Source: Actinomycetota bacterium
GTDB lineage: Bacteria > Actinomycetota > Actinomycetes > Nanopelagicales > Nanopelagicaceae
Direction of reading: 5' to 3'
DNA length: 64,000 bases
Assembly: GCA_026392825.1 (NCBI GenBank)
Contig: JAPLBF010000008.1
Coordinates: 29,558-93,557 of the forward strand
The position numbers were made by a program, and so were the translations under genes. The first letter of the stretch is position 1; every line of letters starts with the position of its first letter. The notes under the pieces are model-generated. The model did no database searches. It worked only from the letters and a program-made list of their open reading frames with translations, and was not told the DNA's origin. This document shows positions 46,442 through 54,919 of this stretch, piece by piece.

Positions 46442-47647
46442 CTAGACCCGACCACCGAATGGCATAAGCCCCTTGATGCTGTAAATGTTTGAATAAAGCA
46501 GGCCTTTACCTTTGGAATTTGCTTCCCACATCATTCCGTTGCCTGCGTAAATTGTTATGTGGTGAATTGATGAAATTGTTCCCTTATATGAGTAGAAAAG
46601 TAGATCGCCTGGAACTAGTTCGTTGAGTGAAACGTGCTGGGTATAACCAGCATAAAGAGAGGAGTTAAGGCGATCCCAGTTTGGCCAACCTAGTCCAGCA
46701 GACCTATATGCGGCATAGACCAAACCAGAACAGTCAAATGAATTTGGTCCTTCTGAACCCCAGATATATGGCTTGCGCGCTAAGACCTGTTTCTTCGCGA
46801 ATGCAACAGCAACTGCACGTTGTCCCTCCGTTGTTCTGATCGTTGAACGCCCCTTGAAACCAATGTCAGGCCATACTTTTTTCTGTCCGCCGGTATTGGC
46901 TGCGGTATTTGCCAAACTCTCTTCAAGTAAGGCAAGTGCCCGTTGTTGCTCAAGGGTAATTCGAACTTTCTTCGCACTCGCTAAATCTTTTGCCAACTTA
47001 TCTTGAATGGCCTGTAACTTATCGACTTCTTTTTGCTGCAACGCTTTGGCATCATCAGCAACTTTCTTAGCAGCAGCAACTTTGGCGGTCGCCTTTTCTT
47101 GAGCAATTTTTGCTTCATCAGCTTTTGCTTTTGCAGCGCGCGCGATCACTTCGGCAGCTTTGTAACGATCCAAAGCCATTGAATTCTGCTGCCCTAATTT
47201 ATCCAAAGTTGTGATTTGATCTATTAAATCTTGTGGACCGTTTGAACTCAGCAAGGGTTCGATCTCAGTTAAAGAGCCACCCATAATGTATGCACTCGCC
47301 GCCATCTTGCCAATTACGCGATGAGCTGCGGATACTGCTTGTTGGGTTTCAAGTGCATATGCTGCTGCAGCAACTGCAGCAGTTGTGGCTACCGCTAACT
47401 CTTTCTTTGCCTTTGAATATAAGGCTTGCGCTGCATTCGCTTTCGCAGTTAAAGAGCGCAGCGTTTGATTTGCTGCCGCTAATTTCTTTGCTGCAGCATC
47501 AGCAGCTTTCTTCTTTGCTGCTTCTGCTTTCTTCGCCGCTTCAATTTGAGCCAACGTCGGCTTTGGTGTCGCCGCGATTGCAGGGGTAGTGGCAAGGGTT
47601 AGCCCAAAAATTACGGTTAACGCTGCGGCTTTACTGCGATGTGACAC
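46442..47647 (-). CDS. Secreted NlpC/P60 peptidoglycan hydrolase with coiled-coil
   Basis: 401 residues with a signal peptide ending near residue 26 (TTPAIA-AT). A long Ala/Lys-rich coiled-coil spans about 30-235, followed by a C-terminal NlpC/P60 domain with the catalytic Cys306 in DCSGLVYAA and the histidine in SIHHITIYAG. It resembles RipA/PcsB-like endopeptidases that cut within peptide stems during division; that role is inferred. The GTG start follows GGGGG. Confidence 0.92.
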   Translation of the reverse strand: MSHRSKAAALTVIFGLTLATTPAIAATPKPTLAQIEAAKKAEAAKKKAADAAAKKLAAANQTLRSLTAKANAAQALYSKAKKELAVATTAAVAAAAYALETQQAVSAAHRVIGKMAASAYIMGGSLTEIEPLLSSNGPQDLIDQITTLDKLGQQNSMALDRYKAAEVIARAAKAKADEAKIAQEKATAKVAAAKKVADDAKALQQKEVDKLQAIQDKLAKDLASAKKVRITLEQQRALALLEESLANTAANTGGQKKVWPDIGFKGRSTIRTTEGQRAVAVAFAKKQVLARKPYIWGSEGPNSFDCSGLVYAAYRSAGLGWPNWDRLNSSLYAGYTQHVSLNELVPGDLLFYSYKGTISSIHHITIYAGNGMMWEANSKGKGLLYSNIYSIKGLMPFGGRV

Positions 47648-47719
47648 AAAACCCCCAACAAGTAAGGCCTCAGAATAATTGAGTAACCTGAGTAACTTCG
47701 GAGATTGCCTTAAGTGTCG

Positions 47720-48523
47720 CTAGTTGGATACATCTCTCTTAGTAAATAGCACGGTAGCAATCACTAGAGCAACGCTTACATAAATTGCCGACAGGGAGAG
47801 CGCATGAGAATAGGAAACATTTGGGCTTCCACCGGTTGCGATTATTGAAAGCTGATTTCCGGGCAACCAATTTAAGGTGCTGGATTTAAGAGCGCCGACA
47901 ATGTTTTCGATAATCAACAACCAAAGTACGCCTAATGAAATCGAACTAATCGGAGAGCGAAGAACTATTCCTAAAACCATCCCGATAATTCCAAAGCCAA
48001 GAATTGATAGAAAGACATTTAATAGCGTCTTGGCGATTTCTAGGCGCCCATCAGCGTTAAACCAGAGTTCGGTACTCACATTCTTGCCACCAGCCAGCGC
48101 GTAGGAAACTCCAATTGAAATAATCGCGCTAACTAATGTCATCAGCATTGCAAAAGTTTTCATAGAAGCTAGCTTGCCAACCAAAATTCGGATACGTCCA
48201 GGTTGACGAACGAGAAGGTTTCGCAAAGTTCCAAGTGAATATTCCTGAGCAGTCTGGGCTGCAAAGACGCAGAGGGCGATGATCCCGAGAAGTCCACCAA
48301 TGCTTGAGAATGATTGTGTGGCACCGCTTGAAAGAGAGAGCATCTCGCGGGTGATTTGAACTCCGCGATCGCCATTTCCCTGAGGTGAATCAATCATCAA
48401 GAAAAGAACAGATGAGACTAAAACGCTAAAGAAAGAAACGGCACCAAGCGTGCCGAGAAGTAATGTCGGGCGGCGTAACTTGCGCCATTCGGCGAAGAAA
48501 ATTCGAGTGATGCTGCGAATCAT
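47720..48523 (-). CDS. ABC-2 type transporter permease
   Basis: 267 residues with six predicted helices, starting MIRSITRIFFAEWRKLRRP, the usual N-terminal cytosolic entry of ABC-2 permeases. ATGA overlap with the ATPase gene upstream. Probably an exporter (lipid, peptide or drug); the substrate is unknown. Confidence 0.88.
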   Translation of the reverse strand: MIRSITRIFFAEWRKLRRPTLLLGTLGAVSFFSVLVSSVLFLMIDSPQGNGDRGVQITREMLSLSSGATQSFSSIGGLLGIIALCVFAAQTAQEYSLGTLRNLLVRQPGRIRILVGKLASMKTFAMLMTLVSAIISIGVSYALAGGKNVSTELWFNADGRLEIAKTLLNVFLSILGFGIIGMVLGIVLRSPISSISLGVLWLLIIENIVGALKSSTLNWLPGNQLSIIATGGSPNVSYSHALSLSAIYVSVALVIATVLFTKRDVSN

Positions 48524-49428
48524 TTCTGATCTCCTGTCATCTCAAAGAAAGTTTCTTCTAGATTTGGTACCTGTGGCGATAATTGAGTGATCAATACTCC
48601 GCTTTCAAATGCCAATTTATTTAGAACACCCGCCCACTCAGCCGGACCTTCAATGTGCGCAGTGCCATCGCGCTTGTGCGCTTTGTGGCCAGCGTTCTGG
48701 GCTATTTCAATAATTCGCTGTAAGTCCGCTTCGCGTTCAGTTTTTACAATCATAAATGGTTGCTGTTGATCAAAGAGTTCTTGAATTGGGCCAGCGAAAA
48801 CAACTTCACCTTTACGCAACATCACCAAATATTCGCTGATTAATTCGAGTTCTGATAACAAGTGGGAAGAAACAAAGACTGTGGTGCCATTATCTGCCAG
48901 AGTGCGCAGCAATTGGCGAATTTCTTGAATACCTTCCGGATCTAGACCGTTGGTTGGTTCATCAAGAATTAATAACTTTGGATTTGGAAGAAGAGCTGCT
49001 GCAATTCCTAAGCGTTGCTTCATTCCCAGCGAATAAGTTTTGTACTTTGATTTTCCGCGTTCGGCTAAACCAACTTGCTTAAGAAGTTGATCAACGCGCT
49101 CTTGCGGGAAACCGCCAAGTGTCGCAAGCACTCGTAAATTCTCAGCGCCAGATAGCGCCGGGTAGAAGGCGGGTCCTTCGATCATTGCGCCAACGCTGGA
49201 AAGATATTTATCGGGCGAAGTAATTGGCTCACCAAGTATTTCGCCCTTGCCGCCCGTTGGTGAGATCAGGCCAAGGAGCATGCGAATCGTGGTCGTTTTA
49301 CCAGCGCCATTTGGACCTACAAACCCACAAATAGTTCCGAGAGGAACTTCAAATTTTGCGTGTGAGACTGCAAGCCCTGTGCCGTATTTCTTGCTCAGAT
49401 CATCAACTGAGATTGCTAGTTTGGACAT
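48520..49428 (-). CDS. ABC transporter ATP-binding protein
   Basis: 302 residues with Walker A GPNGAGKT, signature YSLGMKQRLGIAAAL, Walker B LLILDEPTNGLDPEG and an H-loop histidine (SSHLL). The C-terminal extension is of the bacitracin/daunorubicin exporter type. A TATATT box lies 6 bases before its ATG. It works with the downstream permease. Confidence 0.92.
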   Translation of the reverse strand: MSKLAISVDDLSKKYGTGLAVSHAKFEVPLGTICGFVGPNGAGKTTTIRMLLGLISPTGGKGEILGEPITSPDKYLSSVGAMIEGPAFYPALSGAENLRVLATLGGFPQERVDQLLKQVGLAERGKSKYKTYSLGMKQRLGIAAALLPNPKLLILDEPTNGLDPEGIQEIRQLLRTLADNGTTVFVSSHLLSELELISEYLVMLRKGEVVFAGPIQELFDQQQPFMIVKTEREADLQRIIEIAQNAGHKAHKRDGTAHIEGPAEWAGVLNKLAFESGVLITQLSPQVPNLEETFFEMTGDQK

Positions 49429-49434
49429 GTATTG

Positions 49435-49440
49435 AATATA
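49435..49440 (-). promoter_or_regulatory. -10 box for the ABC exporter (leaderless)
   Basis: TATATT on the minus strand, 6 bases, then ATG at 49428. Confidence 0.55.
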
Positions 49441-49452
49441 GCAATTGCACCT

Positions 49453-49458
49453 TAGAAT
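49453..49458 (+). promoter_or_regulatory. -10 box for the metZ-like gene (leaderless)
   Basis: TAGAAT, 7 bases, then GTG at 49466. It supports that GTG over the in-frame TTG at 49445. Divergent from the ABC exporter -10, only 12 bases away. Confidence 0.55.
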
Positions 49459-49465
49459 TATCCCT

Positions 49466-50650
49466 GTGAGTAATGAGACCTGGGGCTATCAGCCACGCAA
49501 TGAAAGGCCAGCACCAGATTGGGATTTAAATCCCCAGACGGATGCGGTGCGCGCAGGCTTGGCTCGTTCAGGATTTGGTGAAACTTCAGAAGCGCTCTAT
49601 TTAAATAGCGGATTTACATATTCTTCTGCACAGGAAGCCCTTGATTCATTTGCCGATGAAACAGATCACTATGTTTACAGCCGATTCCATAATCCAACTG
49701 TTCAGATGTTTGAAAAGCGTTTAGCTGCAATTGAAGGCGCTGAATATTGCGTAGCAACTGGGGTCACCGCGGGAGATCACATCGTTGCATCTGCGGCAAT
49801 GTTTAGTTCTTGCCACGTTGTACTCACTGAAATTTTGCCTAAGTGGGGCGTAACCGTTGATTTAGTTAGAGGAAACGATCAAGCGAAATGGGCTGCAGCA
49901 CTTAGCAAGCCCACCAAGGTTGTCTTTATTGAATCCCCAAGTAATCCACTTATGGAAATTGTTGATATTCGCATGGTCAGCGACCTTGCCCACAAGGTTG
50001 GTGCCACAGTTATCGTCGATAACGTAATGGCCTCACCAGTTTTACAAAAACCGCTTCAACTTGGCGCAGATGTAGTTATGTACTCGGCTACTAAACATAT
50101 TGATGGACAGGGTCGCGTACTCGCTGGAGCAGTGCTTGGTTCTTTCTCTTATATCCACGAATATTTGATTCCATTTATCCGCCACACTGGCCCGACCCTT
50201 AGCCCATTTAGCGCGTGGGTTCTTTTGAAATCTCTCGAAACTATGGAGATGCGAGTAGAAAGAATGTGCCAGAACGCACAAACCATTGCTGAATTCTTTG
50301 AAACACGGAAAGAAATTAAATCTGTGAAATACCCTGGGCTCAAGTCTCATCCTGATTATGCAATTGCACAGAAGCAGATGAGTGGCGGAGGCAGCACTAT
50401 CGGTATCGAATTTGTGGGCAGTCAGAAAGATGCCTTCAAATTTATGGATGCCCTGCGAATTATCGATATCTCAAATAACTTGGGCGACAGTAAGTCCCTC
50501 ATCACTCATCCAGCATCGACAACTCACCGTCGCCTATCGCCAGAAGTTCAGGCAGAGATGGGAATTATGCCTTCAGTGTTGCGTCTATCAGTTGGTCTAG
50601 AACACGTGGATGATTTGATTAAAGACTTAACTCAAGCCTTAAACAACTGA
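49466..50650 (+). CDS. metZ: O-succinylhomoserine sulfhydrylase-like PLP enzyme with internal deletion
   Basis: 394 residues of the Cys/Met metabolism PLP family. SATKHIDGQGRV with the PLP lysine Lys210, DHYVYSRFHNPTV and ISNNLGDSKSLITHPASTTH are typical of MetZ. Where the family has an S/T-G-M-A-A loop that holds the PLP phosphate (after EGAE), this protein reads EYCVATGVTAGDHIV, missing about 13 residues in frame (around 49757-49768). Activity is therefore doubtful unless the deletion is an assembly error. Convergent with ctaB, with a 19-base 3' overlap. Confidence 0.85.
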   Translation: MSNETWGYQPRNERPAPDWDLNPQTDAVRAGLARSGFGETSEALYLNSGFTYSSAQEALDSFADETDHYVYSRFHNPTVQMFEKRLAAIEGAEYCVATGVTAGDHIVASAAMFSSCHVVLTEILPKWGVTVDLVRGNDQAKWAAALSKPTKVVFIESPSNPLMEIVDIRMVSDLAHKVGATVIVDNVMASPVLQKPLQLGADVVMYSATKHIDGQGRVLAGAVLGSFSYIHEYLIPFIRHTGPTLSPFSAWVLLKSLETMEMRVERMCQNAQTIAEFFETRKEIKSVKYPGLKSHPDYAIAQKQMSGGGSTIGIEFVGSQKDAFKFMDALRIIDISNNLGDSKSLITHPASTTHRRLSPEVQAEMGIMPSVLRLSVGLEHVDDLIKDLTQALNN

Positions 50651-51528
50651 GCGGCAACTAGCAGGACAGATAACAGGCTTAAATAACTTATTGACCAATT
50701 AAAAATCTTTCCTGCAGTCTTTTCGTAATTTTCAGATTTCTCATCAAGGCCGCGAATCTGCCAGGCAAATACAACACCCAAAATGATATTTAACCCTTGT
50801 GCCCACAATTGCAGATCTGCATTTATAAATAAGGCAACCGAAGATGCAATCATCGCAATCGTGTACACCCACATCTGGCGAAGTAAATGGGTCTTTGTCG
50901 CTACGACTGGCAACATTGGAATTCCTGCTGCGGCATAGTCATCTTTATATTTGATTGCCAGCGCCCAGAAATGCGGTGGTGTCCAGAAGAAAATTACTAA
51001 AAAGAAAGACCACGCAGTGACCGACAACGTATTCGTAACTGCGGCCCAACCAATGAGTGCTGGCATGCAACCGGCGGCACCTCCCCAAACAATGTTCTGA
51101 GGAGTTCGTCTCTTTAGGGCGATTGTGTAAACCAGGACATAAAAGGCAATTGCAATAAATGTTAACAACGTTGCAAGCGATGTTGTGAAGATTTGAAATA
51201 TGGCTAGCGAAAGTAGCCCAATGAAAGTTGCAAAAAGTGTTGCTTCGGTTTTATTCAAAACGCCAGTTGCGAGTGGACGCTTTGCAGTTCGTTTCATTAA
51301 CTTATCTGATTCAGATTCGATCACCATATTAAATGCATTCGCACTTCCGGCAGCCAATGTTCCACCAATTAAAGTTGCGATCGTGAGAGAAAGAGAAGGC
51401 AATCCACCTTGCGCTAATACCATCGCTGGAAGTGTTGAAACCAATAAGAGCTCAACTACGCGCAATTTCATTAGGTCTATATATCCCCGGACTTTTGCGG
51501 AGAGATTTAAGCGTGAATCGGTGCGCAC
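50632..51528 (-). CDS. ctaB: Protoheme IX farnesyltransferase
   Basis: UbiA-family membrane enzyme making heme O for terminal oxidases. It has 298 residues and about nine helices. The first Asp motif region NAFNMVIESESDKLMKRTAKRPL and second YKDDYAAAGIPMLPVV are present. GTG start 6 bases after a TAATCT box. Confidence 0.95.
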   Translation of the reverse strand: MRTDSRLNLSAKVRGYIDLMKLRVVELLLVSTLPAMVLAQGGLPSLSLTIATLIGGTLAAGSANAFNMVIESESDKLMKRTAKRPLATGVLNKTEATLFATFIGLLSLAIFQIFTTSLATLLTFIAIAFYVLVYTIALKRRTPQNIVWGGAAGCMPALIGWAAVTNTLSVTAWSFFLVIFFWTPPHFWALAIKYKDDYAAAGIPMLPVVATKTHLLRQMWVYTIAMIASSVALFINADLQLWAQGLNIILGVVFAWQIRGLDEKSENYEKTAGKIFNWSISYLSLLSVLLVAAQLFKA

Positions 51529-51534
51529 AGGACA

Positions 51535-51540
51535 AGATTA
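51535..51540 (-). promoter_or_regulatory. -10 box for ctaB (leaderless)
   Basis: TAATCT on the minus strand, 6 bases, then GTG at 51528. Confidence 0.55.
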
Positions 51541-51620
51541 CTCAGCATTAATGAGTGGTGTTCTCACACTTCTCTAAGGATGCTCGCCTATCGTGCGTAA
51601 TGAAGAAAGGGATATGACAA

Positions 51621-51941
51621 ATGACACCTCCAAACAAGCCAGAATGGATCCATCTCGCGGAAACAGATTCTGCACCGCAAAAAAAGAAATCATCTCGCGC
51701 GCTTCCCGCGCTAGTGCTTGCCGCCGCCATGTCGATCGTTGGCCTCGGAGCACTTGTCGCGCAAAACGGAGCTGAAACACCTGCCGCCGCGCTCGAACAA
51801 GGAACTAACCTCTCTTCCGCCTCTTCACCTGCCGAACCATCAACTCCGAAGCAACCATCTATCGCTTCTCTGCCAACAGGCGGTGGAGATGATGACGAAG
51901 CTGTTGATCACGATGATGACGAGGAAGACGACGACCACTAA
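51621..51941 (+). CDS. Small membrane-anchored protein with acidic Asp/His tail
   Basis: 106 residues. A hydrophobic helix at about 28-47 follows a basic KKKSSR stretch, then a Ser/Pro/Ala-rich linker and a C-terminal tail of mostly Asp, Glu and His (GGGDDDEAVDHDDDEEDDDH). Topology is probably N-in with the acidic tail outside. The tail could bind divalent cations. No family recognised. AAGG lies 10 bases before the ATG. Confidence 0.68.
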   Translation: MTPPNKPEWIHLAETDSAPQKKKSSRALPALVLAAAMSIVGLGALVAQNGAETPAAALEQGTNLSSASSPAEPSTPKQPSIASLPTGGGDDDEAVDHDDDEEDDDH

Positions 51942-51965
51942 TTTATAAAGGTAAACTCACTCACT

Positions 51966-53045
51966 ATGAAGCTAAAGTGGGTGGGTTTTCTCTTTACCTC
52001 TTTTTTTGTCATTGCTTCAATTCCGGTCAGTGCGAGCACAACAACTGATCAAACTAATTTGAAACTTATCAAGACAATATCTGGAGCTATTGCTCCAAAA
52101 TCAGTTCAAGCTTCTAATGATGGCTTAGTTAGTGCTCACAACATGATGTATCGCCATAGCGTCACTATTTATGATGCGGAAACTTTAGAGCTTAAAAGTA
52201 CGGTTCCTGACTCGGTTGAATTGTCTAAGTTTGGATACAAGAAATATTCTGGATTGTATAAAGGTGCTCCAGTAGAAGGTGCCTATTCGCCAGATGGCAA
52301 ATACTTGTACTTCACAAATTATGCGATGTATGGCAAAGGTTTTAATAAAGAAGGTCACGACACTTGCTCACCAGCATCAGGTTATGATTCAAGTTATTTA
52401 TCTCGCATAAATCTAGCTAACAGCAAGATCGATGCTGTTTATCCCGTCGGATCTGTACCAAAGGTTGTCAAAGTAACGCCCGATAATAAGTACATCCTGG
52501 TTTCGAATTGGTGTTCATATACAGTGACCATAATTTCAATTGAAACTCAGAAGACAATTAAATCAATCAAGATTGGACGCTATCCGCGTGGTATTTCAAT
52601 CTCCAGCGATAGTAAATATGCATACGTTGCCGAAATGGGTGGCAACCGAATTCATCGTATAAATCTTGAAGATTTTTCAGTAAATTACATTCCGATTGGT
52701 TCAAATCCAAGGGCAATTGAATTATCTCCCGATAACTCCACTCTTTACGCGACCTTAAATATCTCTGGCAAGGTAATCGCTTGGGATTTAACAACGAATA
52801 AGGCCATCAAGACGGTAGCGACCGGAAAATCTGCACGCAGTTTGGCAATTTCATCGGATGGTTCTGCGCTTTTCGTTGTTAACTTTCGCAGCGGGACTCT
52901 TTCAAAAGTTAGAACTTCAGATATGAAAGTCCTGCAGAACATCAAAGTTTGCGCTGAACCTATTGGCGTTACTTACGACTCCGTAAATTCTCGAACTTGG
53001 GTTGCATGTTACGGCGGATCAATTAAGGTTTTTGCTAACCAATAA
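51966..53045 (+). CDS. Secreted YVTN/NHL-type beta-propeller protein
   Basis: 359 residues with a signal peptide ending near residue 24 (PVSA-ST). About seven repeated blades contain patterns such as SPDGKYLYFTN, TPDNKYILVSNW, SSDSKYAYVAE, SPDNSTLYATL and SSDGSALFVVN, the classic YVTN repeat. Cysteines at several blades could form disulfides. Extracytoplasmic; ligand unknown. Lies 25 bases after the acidic-tail gene. Confidence 0.85.
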   Translation: MKLKWVGFLFTSFFVIASIPVSASTTTDQTNLKLIKTISGAIAPKSVQASNDGLVSAHNMMYRHSVTIYDAETLELKSTVPDSVELSKFGYKKYSGLYKGAPVEGAYSPDGKYLYFTNYAMYGKGFNKEGHDTCSPASGYDSSYLSRINLANSKIDAVYPVGSVPKVVKVTPDNKYILVSNWCSYTVTIISIETQKTIKSIKIGRYPRGISISSDSKYAYVAEMGGNRIHRINLEDFSVNYIPIGSNPRAIELSPDNSTLYATLNISGKVIAWDLTTNKAIKTVATGKSARSLAISSDGSALFVVNFRSGTLSKVRTSDMKVLQNIKVCAEPIGVTYDSVNSRTWVACYGGSIKVFANQ

Positions 53046-54213
53046 TCGCGGTTGCAGTTTCGATAATAGGCAACATCAGCGGCGCCGCAATCTTGCCTAG
53101 GTAAATATCTAGAGTTTTTCGTGCTCGCTCACTGGCGGCATTGGTCCGTCCTATTTGGTCGGCGATGATCGTAAAGGCATATTCACGATCACCTGATTGA
53201 ACATAGCCCGCCAAACTGACAGTTCCTGAAAGTGTTCCTGTCTTTGCTTTTACTAAACCGACCGCTTGTGGTGCAGATTCGATATAGCGCTTGCTTAGCG
53301 TTCCCGTTTTCCCACTCACTGGCAGTCCGCCTATCAACTGAGAAAACACAGGATCTGAATGAATTTTGTATAAAAGTTGTGACAAAATGTTGGCAGTTAA
53401 CTTATTTTCTTTTGACAGTCCGCTTGCATCTTTGATGATGATTCTTGAAGGATTAATCCCTAATTCGGTAAGTACTTTATCGAAGGTTTTTGCAACGCCT
53501 TTTTCATTAAAGTCATTACCGGCAGCCTTTGCAGCTAATCGCGCCATTCGTTCTGAAACTATATTGTCGCTCCATACCAAGAACCAATTCATAATTTCTT
53601 TAACCGTTGGCGACGTGGAATAAACGATCTGTTCTGTGGCCAATGATTTGGCCTTCGCCTCGCTCACATCAATCATGGTTGCGCTCACGCCTCGTTTTTT
53701 ATAATACGCCTTGAAATTAGCAACATCTTTAGAAAAAAGGTCATTGTAATAAACCTGTAATTTCTTTACTGGTTCTTCTGACTTCTTGGTAACTGCGCTC
53801 AAACCCCTGGAAGCCAAAGCGTAGAAAGAAGTTCTACCCATTTTTAGCGCTTCCTTGCTATTCATAGATATCCAAGGGTCGTACTCACCGTCAATGACTA
53901 TTGAGTCGGGTGTCGGTCCAAGAGCAACTGATGTAGCGAAGACTTTTGAAGGATCTAAATAACGCAACGTGGCTGACGCTGATAGCAACTTCATCAGTGA
54001 TGCCGGTTTGCGTTGCGAGTTGGCATTAGATTCGAAAACTACTTTTCCGGTGCTGACATCAATTAGCGATACTGAAGGATTGCTAAGTGTTGGAGAAGCA
54101 GCCATGCGCGCAAATACAGTTGCTGCGCTAGCGGGATCGAAGGCGGAAGCATTTGAGGTAGCGAAAATACTTGCCGACAGAAAGGCAGCGCTTAACCCCA
54201 AAAGCTTTCTCAT
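53035..54213 (-). CDS. dacB: D-alanyl-D-alanine carboxypeptidase (PBP4/DacB family)
   Basis: Secreted penicillin-binding protein that trims cell-wall peptides. It has 392 residues with a signal peptide ending near residue 24. Active-site motifs: SLMK at 72-75, SDN at 215-217, KTG at 324-326 (KAKTGTLSG). The large insertion domain of class C PBPs is shortened. ATG 54213 is chosen over the adjacent TTG. Its stop overlaps the propeller gene by 11 bases, tail to tail. Confidence 0.92.
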   Translation of the reverse strand: MRKLLGLSAAFLSASIFATSNASAFDPASAATVFARMAASPTLSNPSVSLIDVSTGKVVFESNANSQRKPASLMKLLSASATLRYLDPSKVFATSVALGPTPDSIVIDGEYDPWISMNSKEALKMGRTSFYALASRGLSAVTKKSEEPVKKLQVYYNDLFSKDVANFKAYYKKRGVSATMIDVSEAKAKSLATEQIVYSTSPTVKEIMNWFLVWSDNIVSERMARLAAKAAGNDFNEKGVAKTFDKVLTELGINPSRIIIKDASGLSKENKLTANILSQLLYKIHSDPVFSQLIGGLPVSGKTGTLSKRYIESAPQAVGLVKAKTGTLSGTVSLAGYVQSGDREYAFTIIADQIGRTNAASERARKTLDIYLGKIAAPLMLPIIETATAIIG

Positions 54214-54252
54214 CAATGATTGACCTTTCTAGCGTTTAACCGTTATTAAGTT

Positions 54253-54258
54253 TAGAGT
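54253..54258 (+). promoter_or_regulatory. -10 box for the RNA methyltransferase (leaderless)
   Basis: TAGAGT, 6 bases, then ATG at 54265. Confidence 0.5.
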
Positions 54259-54264
54259 GCGCAT

Positions 54265-54915
54265 ATGGAAATGAATACACCTGCCACGATTGGACCAGGA
54301 GAATTCTTTCCCGTTGTCGGAGTCGGGCCACACGAGAAACCCTGGCCAACAGGCTCGCAATATGATCCAGAGTTGCTAGAAAATGGCGATCGAAGAAATG
54401 TTTTGGATCATTACAGATATTGGTCAGTCGAGGCAATTGTCGCTGATTTAGACACTAAGCGACATAAATTACATATAGCAATTGAGAATTGGCAGCACGA
54501 TTTAAATATTGGATCTGTCGTCCGCACTGCCAATGCATTTAATGTTTCTGCGGTTCATATTGTTGGCAAGCGTGACTGGAATAAGCGTGGCGCAATGGTT
54601 ACAGATAAATACCTACGAGTGATTCATCACCCAACAATCGCCGATTTTGCAACTTGGTGTAAAGAAAACAAGTTGCCGATTATTGGAATAGATAACGTTC
54701 CAACATCTAAACAACTCGAAGGTTCAGATCTGCCTGAATCTTGTGTTCTTCTTTTTGGCCAAGAAGGCGCGGGTATGTCAGATGAAGGAATTGCTGCGTG
54801 CGAAGTTTTATATGCAATTCAACAATATGGATCTACTCGTTCAATGAACGCTTCCGCTGCAGGCGCAATTGCGATGTATCACTGGGCGCTTCAGCATCTT
54901 CCAAGATTGAGCTAG
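54265..54915 (+). CDS. SpoU/TrmH-family RNA 2'-O-methyltransferase
   Basis: 216 residues. SPOUT-fold motifs: NWQHDLNIGSVVRTANAF (motif 1), LLFGQEGAGMS (motif 2) and YGSTRSMNASAAGAIAMYHW (motif 3), which form the trefoil SAM site. It has an extra N-terminal 60 residues without a recognised domain. Whether the target is rRNA or tRNA is not known. Confidence 0.9.
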   Translation: MEMNTPATIGPGEFFPVVGVGPHEKPWPTGSQYDPELLENGDRRNVLDHYRYWSVEAIVADLDTKRHKLHIAIENWQHDLNIGSVVRTANAFNVSAVHIVGKRDWNKRGAMVTDKYLRVIHHPTIADFATWCKENKLPIIGIDNVPTSKQLEGSDLPESCVLLFGQEGAGMSDEGIAACEVLYAIQQYGSTRSMNASAAGAIAMYHWALQHLPRLS

Positions 54916-54919
54916 CGGG

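Noticed and set aside
47648-47719. c-di-AMP (ydaO) riboswitch ahead of the NlpC/P60 gene
   Set aside because: Such switches are common before wall hydrolases in actinobacteria, but only 72 bases are available and no matching core was seen.
51593-51775. Short ORF overlapping the acidic-tail protein
   Set aside because: Lies in another frame of the same gene, no sensible protein features.
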